Assembly (NCBI RefSeq): GCF_020622345.1
Contig: NZ_JACNMO010000008.1
Location: 142,073 to 206,072, forward strand
DNA length: 64,000 nt
DNA from: Roseobacter weihaiensis
Lineage (GTDB): Bacteria; Pseudomonadota; Alphaproteobacteria; Rhodobacterales; Rhodobacteraceae
Direction of reading: 5' to 3'
Positions 54,397-64,000 of this stretch are shown here, piece after piece (position 1 is the stretch's first letter; the number at the start of each line of letters is the position of its first letter). The notes under the pieces are model-generated. The model was not told the origin of the DNA. It made no database searches and saw only the letters and a program-made list of their open reading frames with translations. A program made the position numbers and the translations under genes.

Positions 54397-54696
54397 TTAC
54401 TGAAAAACGCGTCGCGCGTGATCGATTTCGTGCAGTTTATCCGCCGCGAATTCGGACGACTGTTCGGACAGCTGTGCGGCACAGTCGATCAGCGCGCCGA
54501 CCTGACGGCTCTCAACGGATCCCGCCAACTCAAAAGCGGCGATCTCAAGAAGATGGGCGGACAGGTTCAGCGCCTGCGCCCCGCGCGTTTCCGCGGGCAG
54601 CGCTTCGATCTTTTGAACAAGGTTGGAAAAAGCGTCGTCGCAGACCGTGTCATCCTGCAAAAGCATCTTTGACACAAAAGCATTACCATTACACAT
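54397..54696 (-). CDS. Small helical protein of unknown function
   Basis: A 99-residue product (from ATG 54696; a later ATG gives about 89) with helices DAFSNLVQKIEALPAETRGA and LNLSAHLLEIAAFELAGSVE and ending HEIDHARRVFQ. No family is recognised. It stands alone among tRNA genes. Confidence 0.5.
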   Translation of the reverse strand: MCNGNAFVSKMLLQDDTVCDDAFSNLVQKIEALPAETRGAQALNLSAHLLEIAAFELAGSVESRQVGALIDCAAQLSEQSSEFAADKLHEIDHARRVFQ

Positions 54697-54916
54697 GAGG
54701 CTTATCCTTTTGTACCCAGCCCACTCATCGCCTTACATCGCTTGCATAGTGCATTGGGAGAGAAAAGTGAAAAATCAAAACAGAAGCAAATCAGCAAAAA
54801 AATGCCAGACAGGTAAACATCTTGAGGGGCAGGTACGCGCCACGCGGGATTTATGCTGGCAGTGCTCTCTCTCTGATGGCGCGCCTGCTCTCTTGAACTT
54901 ACATTGCTCGGAGGGA

Positions 54917-54992
<76 letters not shown>

Positions 54993-55027
54993 GATGCATC
55001 GCGGTTTAGCCAAACTCTGCGCGGGCT

Positions 55028-55615
55028 TCAAGCCCCTATCGACAGTTTCGTTTGCACGCCATTCTCCAGATAAAACACAACCCCCTGCCCCCCCGGCAGC
55101 AAGGCGATTTCGCTGGTATCGCGGTCCAGCAGAACAAGCCGCAGCATGCGCGACGTGATCCCGTGGGTAACGAGGACAGACGGCCCCGGCAGGTCTGCGA
55201 GAAATGACGCACACCGGCGGCGCAAGGCTGCAAAACCCTCCCCACCAGGCGCACGTTCATAAAGATCCAGCGCGCTTTCTCCGCTTTCATCCTCGGGCCG
55301 GTCGATCACCGGGTCGTCCCGCAGCATCCCTGTCCACTGCCCAACGCCGATCTCTGCCAGCCGGGCATCGGTCTGGATACGGGCGCAAAGCCCGTCAAGC
55401 GCGATTGACGCGGTATGGAACGCCCGCCCCTGAGGGCTGCAAAAGGCGGTGACACCCGAAAGATCGCGCCGCGCCAGAATGCTGTTTTGCGCTTTGGCTT
55501 GGGCACGGCCCTGCGCCGTCAATGCAGAATCAAGCGCCCCCTGAATACGGTTTTCAGCGTTCCAGACGGTCTGGCCATGACGTAAAATATAGACAGGCGG
55601 AAACGCCATCAGCAA
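55028..55615 (-). CDS. Histidine phosphatase family protein
   Basis: A 195-residue phosphoglycerate-mutase-fold phosphatase. The catalytic His is in YILRHGQTVWNAENRIQG, the second His in VLVTHGITSRMLR, with EIGVGQWTGM between. Members dephosphorylate varied small phosphoesters; no substrate can be named here. A start at MAFPPVY two codons in is possible. Confidence 0.87.
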   Translation of the reverse strand: MLMAFPPVYILRHGQTVWNAENRIQGALDSALTAQGRAQAKAQNSILARRDLSGVTAFCSPQGRAFHTASIALDGLCARIQTDARLAEIGVGQWTGMLRDDPVIDRPEDESGESALDLYERAPGGEGFAALRRRCASFLADLPGPSVLVTHGITSRMLRLVLLDRDTSEIALLPGGQGVVFYLENGVQTKLSIGA

Positions 55616-55834
55616 AGCTTCCCTGGATCACGCATCATGCGCCGTTTGTCTGAACTGCCGCTCAACTACTGCCGGTGGCAGCCAGAAACTGCAAGCGGTG
55701 ATTCTCGCCCGATCAAAAGCCCCCTGCTCCGGCAGAGTTTCGCAAAGATGATGGCAAATCGCGCGCTGAGGCAGGCGTTTGCAGAGCACATTCCACGAGC
55801 ATCCTGCAGGCGCGCGTGACACCTGGGGCGCTTT

Positions 55835-56254
55835 CTAGTCCGAAACGGAAGACGGGGGTAAAGGCGGCCCTACCCTGTCTTTCTGGCGCACCTTCAGGAT
55901 GATGACGCGCCCATCCGGCATGATTTTTTCACGGTTGATGATACAGCGTCCAAGTGGCGGCAGAATGAGATCACGCCCGTCGGCCAGTGCTTCACCCAAT
56001 TCGGCCAGAACCGCCTCAACCACCGGCTTTGCGTCTCTTTTCTTGCTACCTGATCGCCGCACAACACTCTCGATCAGTTCACGTTTGCGCAGCGGGTCTT
56101 TTTTACCCGTCGCTATCTGGGCCACCGCCTTATCCGTCGCCACGGCGGACCCGGTATCCTGGTCGGCGCGGGGCGTTGCAGTGCTGCGCGGTTTCACGCC
56201 TGTTGCCGTCAAAACCGGGCGGATTGGCGATTTTTTCTTCGAACGATCCATCAC
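55835..56254 (-). CDS. HU/IHF-like DNA-binding protein with basic N-terminal tail
   Basis: The 139-residue product has a C-terminal HU-like domain of about 85 residues (RKRELIESVVRRSGSKKRDA, PVVEAVLAELGEALADGRDL, LPPLGRCIINREK) that bends DNA. The first 50 residues are basic and Pro/Ala/Thr-rich (KKKSPIRPVLTATGVKPRST), unlike standard 90-residue HU. Such tails occur in some nucleoid proteins and add non-specific DNA contacts. It is a separate gene downstream of lon. Confidence 0.75.
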   Translation of the reverse strand: MMDRSKKKSPIRPVLTATGVKPRSTATPRADQDTGSAVATDKAVAQIATGKKDPLRKRELIESVVRRSGSKKRDAKPVVEAVLAELGEALADGRDLILPPLGRCIINREKIMPDGRVIILKVRQKDRVGPPLPPSSVSD

Positions 56255-56443
56255 AAGTGCCTTTCTTGTCTAACCGGGCTATGCCGCTTATGACGAACAA
56301 CTGTATCCGTGCGCTTTCTCTCAGAGGCATTGTCTTAGGTATTGCTGCACGGCTGCGTCTCTCTGATTCCGACATGAACGGCGACGCCTAAGCCTCTATT
56401 TTAAATCCTTTATATCGTTTTCCCAAACACCTCAGAGAACACG

Positions 56444-56473
56444 AAAGGGCGCACTGAGGTCAGCACGCCCTTT
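56444..56473 (-). terminator. Hairpin after lon
   Basis: AAAGGGCG and CGCCCTTT enclose a loop containing a further CTGA/TCAG pair, 24 bp after the lon stop. The T-run is short, so termination may be partial. Confidence 0.55.
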
Positions 56474-56496
56474 TGGTATTTCAGGATGGTAGAAGC

Positions 56497-58911
56497 TTAA
56501 TGCGCCGTCGCACCATCACCACTTTCAGACGATTTTGACAAGGAGGCCGCCGCGGCTGCTGCATCTTCCGCCTCCTGATCCCACTCTATCGCTTCGGGCA
56601 CGCTGACAAGCGCATGCTCCAGAACTTCGGACACGTGCGACACCGGAATGATGGTCAGACCCTCTTTCACATTGTCCGGGATCTCCGGCAGATCTTTCGC
56701 ATTTTCCTGCGGGATCAGAACCGTTGTGACACCACCCCGCAACGCCGCGAGCAGCTTTTCCTTCAACCCGCCGATGGGCATCGCATTGCCGCGCAGGCTC
56801 ACCTCTCCAGTCATCGCAATGTCTTTGCGGACCGGGATTTGCGTCAGCACCGACACAATGGAGGTCACCATCGCAAGACCCGCCGAGGGGCCATCTTTTG
56901 GCGTTGCCCCGTCTGGCACGTGGACGTGGATATCGATCTTGTCAAAATGCGGTGGTTTGATACCAATCTTGGGGCTGATCGAACGCACGTAGCTTGAGGC
57001 CGCATCAATCGATTCCTTCATCACGTCACCCAGCTTGCCGGTGGTTTTCATCCGGCCCTTTCCGGGCAGCCGCAAGGCTTCGATGCTCAGCAATTCGCCT
57101 CCGACAGAGGTATAGGCCAAACCCGTGACCACGCCGATCTGATCCTCTTTCTCGGCCAGACCATAGCGGTACTTCTTGACACCCAGGAACTCATCAAGGT
57201 TCTCGTCCGTGACGACAACCGCCTCGGTCTCCTTCTTGATAATCTTGGTCAGCGATTTCCGCGCAACCTTTGCGATCTCCCGCTCCAGATTCCGGACGCC
57301 CGCCTCGCGCGTGTAGGTCCGGATCATCTCCGACAGAGCCGAATCCTGGAGCTCGAACTCCTTGGCTTTGAGGCCGTGATTCTTGATCTGCTTGGGCACC
57401 AAATGCTGCTTTGCGATCTCGCGCTTTTCATCCTCGGTATAGCCCGCTAGCGGAATGATCTCCATCCGGTCAAGCAACGGTCCGGGCATGTTATAGCTGT
57501 TCGATGTGGTCAGGAACATCACGTTGCTGAGGTCATATTCGACCTCCAGATAGTGATCCACGAAGGTAGAGTTCTGTTCCGGATCAAGCACTTCGAGCAT
57601 GGCAGAGGCCGGGTCACCCCGGAAATCCTGACCCATCTTGTCGATCTCGTCGAGCAAGATGAGAGGATTCGTGGTCTTGGCCTTCTTCAGCGCCTGAATG
57701 ATCTTTCCAGGCATCGACCCGATATAGGTGCGCCGATGGCCCCGGATCTCGGATTCGTCCCGCACACCGCCAAGAGAGATGCGGATAAATTCGCGCCCCG
57801 TGGCCTTCGCCACCGATTTCCCAAGCGAGGTTTTCCCAACGCCGGGAGGACCGACAAGACACATGATCGGGCCTTTCAGCTTGCTGGAGCGTTGCTGAAC
57901 TGCCAGATATTCCACGATCCGTTCTTTTACCTTCTCAAGACCGTAATGATCGTCATCAAGCACCTTTTGTGCCCGACCAAGGTCTTTCTTGACCCGCGAT
58001 TTGACCCCCCACGGGATCGACAGCATCCAGTCGAGGTAATTGCGCACAACGGTCGCTTCGGCCGACATCGGGCTCATATTCTTGAGCTTTTTAATCTCGG
58101 CATCGGCTTTTTCGCGGGCTTCCTTGCTCAGCTTGGTGTCAGCGATCTTGGCCTCAAGCTCGGCAACCTCGTTTTTGCCGTCCTCGCCATCGCCCAGCTC
58201 GTGCTGGATCGCCTTCATCTGCTCATTGAGATAATATTCGCGCTGCGTCCGCTCCATCTGGGATTTGACACGCGTCTTGATCTTTTTCTCAACCTGCAGC
58301 ACGGACATTTCGCCCTGCATCAACCCGTAGACTTTTTCCAGCCGTTCCGACACGCTGAGCGTTTCCAGAAGGTCCTGTTTCTGGCCCACCTCAATTCCGA
58401 GATGGCCAGCCACAAGGTCGGCAAGCTTTGCAGGTTCAGTGGATTCGCCCACAGCCGCCAGCGCTTCTTCCGGGACGTTCTTTTTCACCTTGGCGTAGCG
58501 CTCAAATTCATCCGTGACGGTGCGCAAAAGCGCCTCGGTCGTGGCCAGATCGCCCGGCATTTCGGTCAGATATTCGGCGCGCGCTTCAAAAAAACTGTCA
58601 TTTTCCAGGTATTCCGTGATGCGCACCCGCGCCTGCCCTTCGACCAACACCTTGACGGTGCCGTCAGGCAGTTTCAGCAGTTGCAGTACATTTGCCAGAA
58701 CACCTGCTTTGAAAATGCCGCTGCTTTCAGGATCATCTTCGCTCGGATCGATCTGGCTCGATAACAGGATTTGCTTGTCATCCGCCATCACTTCTTCGAG
58801 GGCCCGCACGGATTTGTCGCGCCCGACGAAAAGGGGAACAATCATATGTGGAAATACCACGATGTCGCGGAGTGGCAGCACCGGGTATGACGCGTTCAGA
58901 GGCTCTTGCAT
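56497..58911 (-). CDS. lon: Lon ATP-dependent protease
   Basis: An 804-residue cytosolic protease that removes damaged and regulatory proteins. An N-terminal substrate domain (YPVLPLRDIVVFPHMIVPLF), a coiled middle, the AAA+ domain with Walker A VGPPGVGKTSLGKS and Walker B ILLDEIDKM, and a C-terminal Ser-Lys protease with the active Ser in DGPSAGLAMVT are all intact. The last 30 residues are Ala/Ser-rich. No overlap with neighbours. Confidence 0.98.
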   Translation of the reverse strand: MQEPLNASYPVLPLRDIVVFPHMIVPLFVGRDKSVRALEEVMADDKQILLSSQIDPSEDDPESSGIFKAGVLANVLQLLKLPDGTVKVLVEGQARVRITEYLENDSFFEARAEYLTEMPGDLATTEALLRTVTDEFERYAKVKKNVPEEALAAVGESTEPAKLADLVAGHLGIEVGQKQDLLETLSVSERLEKVYGLMQGEMSVLQVEKKIKTRVKSQMERTQREYYLNEQMKAIQHELGDGEDGKNEVAELEAKIADTKLSKEAREKADAEIKKLKNMSPMSAEATVVRNYLDWMLSIPWGVKSRVKKDLGRAQKVLDDDHYGLEKVKERIVEYLAVQQRSSKLKGPIMCLVGPPGVGKTSLGKSVAKATGREFIRISLGGVRDESEIRGHRRTYIGSMPGKIIQALKKAKTTNPLILLDEIDKMGQDFRGDPASAMLEVLDPEQNSTFVDHYLEVEYDLSNVMFLTTSNSYNMPGPLLDRMEIIPLAGYTEDEKREIAKQHLVPKQIKNHGLKAKEFELQDSALSEMIRTYTREAGVRNLEREIAKVARKSLTKIIKKETEAVVVTDENLDEFLGVKKYRYGLAEKEDQIGVVTGLAYTSVGGELLSIEALRLPGKGRMKTTGKLGDVMKESIDAASSYVRSISPKIGIKPPHFDKIDIHVHVPDGATPKDGPSAGLAMVTSIVSVLTQIPVRKDIAMTGEVSLRGNAMPIGGLKEKLLAALRGGVTTVLIPQENAKDLPEIPDNVKEGLTIIPVSHVSEVLEHALVSVPEAIEWDQEAEDAAAAAASLSKSSESGDGATAH

Positions 58912-59114
58912 GCTCTTTCCTTATTATTGGCAAGATGGAACCGGTCCCGCATTTGCAGCAACACTTGCCCATCTCCGTTTCAAGACGGTAGAAATGGGGC
59001 GCGCTGCGCCTGAATTCAACCTGTCCGCCGACTTAGACTGCACCAGCATGGCCACAGAAACGCTAAATCACAAGGCATCAAAGGCCATTTTTCGTGCGAC
59101 ATTTATGTCGAGAG

Positions 59115-59825
59115 CTAAGAAAGCCTGTCTGTGAGCGAGACCGACAGGGAGGATACCCGCGCCGAAAGCGATTTCACCTCATCTGCGATGACCGTGAATC
59201 CCTTGCCGGCATCCCCGACCCGGGCCGCCTCAATCGAGGCATTGGTTGCAACCATATTGATGACCCGGCCAATCTTGCCGATTTCCTGCGCGATGTTGCT
59301 GGTTTTTTCCAGTGCTTCAGCCTTTTCCTTCTCCGTCAGATGCAAAAAGAACTCAGCCAGGCCGGCGCTCAGGGCGCTCAGGCCCTTGGCCACGCGGGTG
59401 CAACACAGATCATACATATTCTGTGCTGGCTGAAATCCCCGGATGCCGTTTTCGGAGGTCTGTGTGCATCGATCGAGAATGCGCACCAGCTCATCCAGAT
59501 CCCCGCTCACTTTCTTGACAAGCGCGTTCAGCTCATCCGTCAATTTGATTTGATGCGATTTGAGATATTTTTCGTTGATCACACGCAGGCTGTCATGCGC
59601 ATGCTGAATATCGGCCCGCGCGTTGATGAATTCTTCGGGATCAACGCCCTGTGCCTCTTGCCCGTCAGACTGCATGTGAAAAACAAGAATCTGCATCGCT
59701 GCAACCCGCGCTGCCGCCAGATCATCACGGATATCGTAGAGTGTTTTTTCCAGTGAAACCCGGTCTTCCGCATCAAGATTTGAGGGTCTTACATTCATCT
59801 GGAATCTCCGTGCCGACTTTGACAT
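59115..59825 (-). CDS. Orphan soluble chemoreceptor-like protein
   Basis: A 236-residue helical protein without membrane segments. The C-terminal 60 residues match the first arm and hairpin region of a methyl-accepting protein signalling domain: INMVATNASIEAARVGDAGK then GFTVIADEVKSLS. The second arm of the signalling coiled coil is missing, as the protein ends soon after. The N-terminal 160 residues form an unknown helical sensor, with two adjacent cysteines in YDLCCTRVAKGL. It may act on kinases as a short receptor or regulate another target. No che genes are in the window. Confidence 0.72.
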   Translation of the reverse strand: MSKSARRFQMNVRPSNLDAEDRVSLEKTLYDIRDDLAAARVAAMQILVFHMQSDGQEAQGVDPEEFINARADIQHAHDSLRVINEKYLKSHQIKLTDELNALVKKVSGDLDELVRILDRCTQTSENGIRGFQPAQNMYDLCCTRVAKGLSALSAGLAEFFLHLTEKEKAEALEKTSNIAQEIGKIGRVINMVATNASIEAARVGDAGKGFTVIADEVKSLSARVSSLSVSLTDRLS

Positions 59826-59920
59826 CTGTCTAAGCCCGATTGGCTTAAGCAGTTGTTAATTTGGGAGGGTTTTGCGCAGAAAATTATGCACCCCGGAGAA
59901 CGTAATGGCCGCTTGGGATG

Positions 59921-61048
59921 CTAGAGCGGCGCGATGTCGCCCTCGGCACGCTCCCGATGAAAGCCCTGTTGCCACTCATCAAATAATCCTGCACCAATGG
60001 CCCCACGCATGCCCGACATAAGCTCTTGATAATATTGCAGATTATGCCAAGTCAGCAGCATTGAACTGATGATCTCCTGCGACCGGAACACATGGTGCAG
60101 ATAGGCCCGGCTGTAGCTGCGACAGGCGGGGCAGGTACAGGCCTCATCCAACGGTCTGGGATCATCTGCATGGCGGGCGTTCTTGATGTTCACCACGCCG
60201 CGCCGCGTGAACACCTGCCCGGTGCGCCCGGAGCGGCTGGGCAGGACACAATCCATCATATCAATGCCGCGCGCGACCGCGCCCACGATGTCATCGGGCT
60301 TGCCCACCCCCATCAGATAACGTGGCTTGTCGCGCGGCAGTTGGTCCGCCGCAAAATCCAGGCAGCCGAGCATGGCCTCCTGCCCTTCGCCGACGGCCAA
60401 GCCCCCCACCGCATAGCCATCAAAACCGATACCGGTCAGTGCCTGCGCGCTCTCGGCGCGCAAGTCTTCTTCGAGCCCGCCCTGCTGAATACCAAAGAGC
60501 GCGTGGCCGGGGCGGTCGCCAAAGGCCTCCTTTGACCGCGCCGCCCACCGCATCGACAGCCGCATGCTCTGGGCAATCGTGGCACGGTCCGCGGGCAGCG
60601 CGGGACATTCGTCGAAACACATCACGATATCAGAGCCCAATAGCCGCTGAATCTCCATCGACCGCTCCGGTGTGATCTCATGCCTGGAGCCGTCAATATG
60701 GCTTTTGAAGGTCACGCCACGTTCGGTGAGCTTGCGCAAATCGGCAAGGCTCATGACCTGAAATCCGCCGGAATCGGTCAGGATCGGGCGCTCCCAATTC
60801 ATGAACCTGTGCAGCCCGCCCAACCGGTTGATCCGCTCTGCCGTGGGGCGCAGCATCAGATGATAGGTATTGCCCAGCAGGATGTCGGCGCCGGTCTCGC
60901 GCACCGAGCCGGGCAACATCGCCTTGACAGTCGCGGCGGTGCCGACGGGCATGAAGGCGGGGGTACGGATCTCGCCGCGGGGGGTTGAGATCACGCCCGT
61001 ACGCGCCTTTCCGTCCCGTGCCGCCAAATCGAACCTGAAACCCGCCAT
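59921..61048 (-). CDS. tgt: Queuine tRNA-ribosyltransferase
   Basis: A 375-residue enzyme that exchanges guanine for preQ1 at the wobble base of tRNAs with GUN anticodons, including tRNA-Asp present in this window. [16 protein letters not shown], the catalytic Asp in [26 protein letters not shown], the second Asp in [15 protein letters not shown], and the zinc ligands CTCPAC with a further Cys/His are seen. The ATG at 61048 is preferred to the longer frame. Confidence 0.97.
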   Translation of the reverse strand: MAGFRFDLAARDGKARTGVISTPRGEIRTPAFMPVGTAATVKAMLPGSVRETGADILLGNTYHLMLRPTAERINRLGGLHRFMNWERPILTDSGGFQVMSLADLRKLTERGVTFKSHIDGSRHEITPERSMEIQRLLGSDIVMCFDECPALPADRATIAQSMRLSMRWAARSKEAFGDRPGHALFGIQQGGLEEDLRAESAQALTGIGFDGYAVGGLAVGEGQEAMLGCLDFAADQLPRDKPRYLMGVGKPDDIVGAVARGIDMMDCVLPSRSGRTGQVFTRRGVVNIKNARHADDPRPLDEACTCPACRSYSRAYLHHVFRSQEIISSMLLTWHNLQYYQELMSGMRGAIGAGLFDEWQQGFHRERAEGDIAPL

Positions 61049-61162
61049 ATTGTGCCCTTGTTTTTGTCCCAGAAGCGCGATAGCGCCAAAGGCTGAAACT
61101 TGCAATCACATCCCCCAAAGGCCAAATCAGCCAGGGTGGGGCTATAAAAGGACACTGACCGC

Positions 61163-62059
61163 ATGGACGCTGAAACCCTGATCCTTGAGCTTTTGTCGGG
61201 CAATATCGTCTTTCTTCTGCTGGCTGTCCTTCTGATCATACTCGTGGTCAAAGGCGTCAAAATCGTCCCGCAATCGGAGAAATACGTAATTGAACGCTTT
61301 GGCCGCCTGCGCGCGGTGCTGGGGCCGGGGATCAACCTGATCGTGCCCTTCATCGACCGCGTGGCCCATGAAATCTCAATCTTGGAGCGGCAGTTGCCCA
61401 ATGCCAGTCAGGACGCAATCACCAAGGACAACGTGCTGGTGCAGGTGGAAACCTCGGTCTTCTACCGCATCACCGAGCCTGAGCGGACCGTCTACCGCAT
61501 CCGCGATGTGGACCCCGCGATTGCCACCACTGTCGCAGGGATCGTGAGGGCGGAAATCGGCAAGATGGACCTGGATGATGTGCAGGCCAACCGCGCGCAT
61601 CTTATAGCGACCATCAAGGTTTCGGTCGAGCAGGCGGTGGACGATTGGGGCATCGAAGTGACGCGGGCCGAGCTTCTGGACGTGAACCTCGATCAGGCGA
61701 CCCGCGATGCCATGCTGCAACAGCTCAACGCCGAGCGCGCACGCCGCGCGCAGGTGACCGAGGCCGAAGGGTCCAAACGCTCCGTCGAACTTGCCGCCGA
61801 TGCGGAGCTCTACGCCTCTGAACAGACCGCCAAGGCGCGGCGCATTCTGGCCGATGCGGAGGCCTACGCAACGCAGGTGGTCGCCAATGCGATCAACGAA
61901 AACGGGCTGGAAGCCGCGCAGTACCAGATCGCCCTGAAACAAGTGGAATCGCTGACTGCTCTGGGTGCCGGTGAGGGCAAGCAGACCATCGTGGTGCCGG
62001 CCCAGGCCATCGAAGCCTTTGGCGATGCCTTCAAACTGCTGAAAGGCCGTGGCCTATGA
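61163..62059 (+). CDS. qmcA: SPFH/Band-7 membrane protein (QmcA-like)
   Basis: The 298-residue product has an N-terminal membrane helix (FLLLAVLLIILVVKGVKIVP), a Band-7 domain (SEKYVIERFGRLRAVLGPGI) and an Ala/Glu-rich helical C-terminus (AQVTEAEGSKRSVELAADAE). It scaffolds membrane microdomains and associates with proteases. Its stop overlaps the start of the NfeD gene, the standard partner. Confidence 0.9.
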   Translation: MDAETLILELLSGNIVFLLLAVLLIILVVKGVKIVPQSEKYVIERFGRLRAVLGPGINLIVPFIDRVAHEISILERQLPNASQDAITKDNVLVQVETSVFYRITEPERTVYRIRDVDPAIATTVAGIVRAEIGKMDLDDVQANRAHLIATIKVSVEQAVDDWGIEVTRAELLDVNLDQATRDAMLQQLNAERARRAQVTEAEGSKRSVELAADAELYASEQTAKARRILADAEAYATQVVANAINENGLEAAQYQIALKQVESLTALGAGEGKQTIVVPAQAIEAFGDAFKLLKGRGL

Positions 62060-62334
62060 TCACCGCCCTGCTGGATATCTGGTGGCTCTGGGTGGCGGCC
62101 GCCCTCATCTTTGCCGTGATCGAAGTGCTGGCCCCCGGTTTCATCTTTCTGGGCTTTGCGCTTGGGGCTCTGGCCACGGCGGGGGTTGTGGCCTTCTGGC
62201 CGCTGTCCTCGGCCCCGCTTTTGCTGGCGCTCTTCTCCGGCATCTCCCTGCTGGCCTGGGTGGCCTTGCGGGCTGTGTTCAAACGACAATCCAGCGATGC
62301 GAAAATCATCACGCGCGATATCAACGACAACTGA
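62056..62334 (+). CDS. NfeD-family membrane protein
   Basis: A 92-residue product with hydrophobic segments WLWVAAALIFAVIEVLAPGF, GALATAGVVAFWPLS and LLALFSGISLLAWVAL and a short basic tail. It lacks the C-terminal OB domain of longer NfeD proteins. The four-base overlap with the SPFH gene shows coupled translation; the two are known to act together in the membrane. Confidence 0.85.
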   Translation: MITALLDIWWLWVAAALIFAVIEVLAPGFIFLGFALGALATAGVVAFWPLSSAPLLLALFSGISLLAWVALRAVFKRQSSDAKIITRDINDN

Positions 62335-62434
62335 CCTCGGGCGGGTGACGGCACCAACCCTTCAGCTGTTCGGTTGAGGTCTGACAGGCCACCTGTTACC
62401 TACATGCAAAGCCGGAACACCACAGGGGACAAAG

Positions 62435-63829
62435 ATGGACAAGCTAACCTTTGGTTGGGAGGAATGGGTGTCGCTGCCGGATCTGGGACTGCCCGCGATC
62501 AAGGCAAAGGTGGATACCGGCGCGCGCACCTCCGCCCTGCATGCCCATGACATCGAGGTGTTCGGCCCCGCCAAAAACCCCAAGGTGCGTTTCAACGTGC
62601 ACCCGATCAGTGGTCGGGATGACGTGTCGATCACCTGCTCCGCGCCGCTGATCGACCGGCGCGAGGTGACCTCCTCCAACGGGGAGGCCGAGCAGCGCTT
62701 TGTCATCTTGTCGGGCTTGGCCGTTGGGGGACAGTCCTGGCCTATAGAAATTACACTCACGAACCGGGCAGGCATGTCCTCGCGGATGCTTTTGGGGCGC
62801 CAGGCGCTCAGCGATCACATCTCGATCTCACCCACGGAAAGGCACTTGCAGCCGGAACTGAGCTATGACGACTACCATAACGCCACGCTCAAGCGCAGCG
62901 CGCCCAAACGGGCCTTGCGGATCGCCGTGCTCAGCCGCGAGGACAATTATTCCACCCGCCGTCTGGTCGAAGTCGGTGAGGCGCGAGGTCATACGGTCGA
63001 AGTGATCGACACCACGCGCTGCTACATGGCGATCAACACCATGGCCCCGGAAGTGCATTACGACGGCAAGCGCCTGCCCCGCTATGATGCGGTGATCCCA
63101 CGGATCGGAGCCTCGATCACCCCTTACGGCACGGCCGTGATCCGCCAGTTCGAAGCCATCGGAACCTATTGCGTGAACGGCGCGGCAGGTATCACCGCAA
63201 GCCGCGACAAACTGCACGCGCATCAGGTGCTGGCCACCAAGCGGATCGGCATGCCGTCCACGGCTTTCGCCGCCTCGCCCAAGGACACCTCGAACCTGAT
63301 GGGGCTGGTGGGCACGGCACCCCTGATCGTGAAACTGCTGGAATCGACGCAAGGCAAAGGCGTCGTGCTGGCCGAAACGAAAAAGGCGGCTGAATCGGTC
63401 ATCGATGCCTTTCGGGGTCTCAAAGCCAACTTTCTCGTGCAGGATTTCGTCAAGGAAGCCGCGGGCGAAGACATCCGTTGTCTGGTGATCGCCGGCAAGG
63501 TCGTGGCTGCGATGAAACGCACCGGCGCGGAGGGCGATTTCCGCTCCAACCTGCACCGGGGCGGGTCCGCCAAGGTGGTGCGCATCACCAAGCTCGAACG
63601 CGACACCGCCGTGCGCGCCGCCCGGGCCTTTGGCCTCGGCAAGGCGGGCGTGGATCTGCTGCGCTCCGAGTCCGGCCCCAAGGTCCTGGAGGTCAACTCC
63701 TCCCCCGGCTTCGAAGGTATCGAAACCGCCACCGGCAAGGACATCGTCGGCAAACTCTACGACGAGATCGAAGCCCGCGTGAAACCGCAGCCCGCCCGCA
63801 AGCGCGCGCCTGACATGAGGGGTCGCTGA
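62435..63829 (+). CDS. Retropepsin-like protease domain fused to RimK-type ligase
   Basis: A 464-residue two-domain protein. The N-terminal 145 residues match the RimB/DUF785 group: [15 protein letters not shown] with its Asp, and [10 protein letters not shown]. The rest is an ATP-grasp ligase related to Rim[50 protein letters not shown], and metal ligands near [13 protein letters not shown]. RimK adds glutamates to protein tails, notably ribosomal S6, and RimB trims them; having both in one chain would couple the two. Target is unknown. GGGGAC precedes the ATG. Confidence 0.87.
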   Translation: MDKLTFGWEEWVSLPDLGLPAIKAKVDTGARTSALHAHDIEVFGPAKNPKVRFNVHPISGRDDVSITCSAPLIDRREVTSSNGEAEQRFVILSGLAVGGQSWPIEITLTNRAGMSSRMLLGRQALSDHISISPTERHLQPELSYDDYHNATLKRSAPKRALRIAVLSREDNYSTRRLVEVGEARGHTVEVIDTTRCYMAINTMAPEVHYDGKRLPRYDAVIPRIGASITPYGTAVIRQFEAIGTYCVNGAAGITASRDKLHAHQVLATKRIGMPSTAFAASPKDTSNLMGLVGTAPLIVKLLESTQGKGVVLAETKKAAESVIDAFRGLKANFLVQDFVKEAAGEDIRCLVIAGKVVAAMKRTGAEGDFRSNLHRGGSAKVVRITKLERDTAVRAARAFGLGKAGVDLLRSESGPKVLEVNSSPGFEGIETATGKDIVGKLYDEIEARVKPQPARKRAPDMRGR

Positions 63830-63920
63830 GCGAACACAGCATGTGTAATCGGGCTGGCCTGATGGCTGGGTTGGGTTCTCGATAGAGTTGCGGTGATTAC
63901 TGCAACCTGAGGAGAACGAG

Positions 63921-64000
63921 ATGGATTACTATGTGGGTTTGGACGTGTCGCTACGATCTGTGGCCGTTTGCGTGATTGATGCCGATGGCAAGCACGTCTT
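63921..64000 (+). mobile_element. Start of an IS110-family transposase (cut by window end)
   Basis: The first 26 codons read MDYYVGLDVSLRSVAVCVID, with the first acidic residue of the DEDD RuvC-like catalytic domain in GLDVS. GGAG stands seven bases before the ATG. About 90 bp separate it from the previous gene, which may contain the left end of the element. In this family that end can encode the bridge RNA that guides target choice. Confidence 0.82.

Noticed and set aside
57553..58764. A 403-codon plus-strand frame opposite lon
   Set aside because: Shadow of Lon, rich in Phe, His and Arg with no protein-like motif.

Overview
The window reads as the chromosome of a marine alphaproteobacterium of the Roseobacter/Rhodobacterales group. 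This rests on the GC-rich housekeeping genes, a C4-pathway 5-aminolevulinate synthase, an IlvB/IlvN pair, an uninterrupted release factor 2 gene, a RodZ-like protein, and a bacteriophytochrome with its own heme oxygenase. The genus cannot be fixed from the sequence alone.

Region 1 (1-12.53 kb) is most of a phage-satellite-like integrated element whose left end lies outside the window. It holds a tyrosine integrase, an AlpA-like excisionase, a 1028-residue primase fused to an Fe-S-type helicase, a palindrome-rich gap that may be a replication origin, and a SIR2-type defence gene. A packaging operon on the minus strand follows: portal, small accessory genes, a TerS-like protein, a terminase large subunit split into ATPase and nuclease genes, and a small two-helix membrane protein. 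The right boundary is a copy of the 3' half of a tRNA-Asn gene.

Region 2 (12.53-18.73 kb) is a second, AT-richer accretion block that ends in a 17-bp copy of the same tRNA tail. It has no integrase. Its centrepiece is a two-gene operon (441 and 770 residues) with features of a nuclease-based defence system that I cannot match to a named system. Two small unknown genes and one exported protein follow.

Region 3 (18.7-32.3 kb) is mainly signalling plus older accessory DNA: a PruR/DcpA-like pterin-responsive c-di-GMP pair, heme oxygenase, a receiver protein and a bacteriophytochrome kinase, a YbdK-type ligase, a degraded integrase remnant beside tRNA-Ser(GCT), a solitary Dam-like methylase, and a putative injection-system effector with an overlapping small gene.

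Region 4 (32.5-64 kb) is core chromosome. It holds the ilvBN operon with a leader-peptide attenuator and an inserted small ORF, a Rieske oxygenase, prfB, penicillin-binding protein 1A, an amidase, an aminotransferase, an M48 protease, a DsbA-like protein, ispG, a RodZ-like gene, hemA, an M20 peptidase, and a fluoroacetate-dehalogenase-like hydrolase. Then come two tRNA-Asp and one tRNA-Val, a phosphatase, an HU-like protein, lon, an orphan soluble chemoreceptor, tgt, an SPFH/NfeD pair and a protease-like/RimK fusion. The window ends inside the first codons of an IS110-family transposase.
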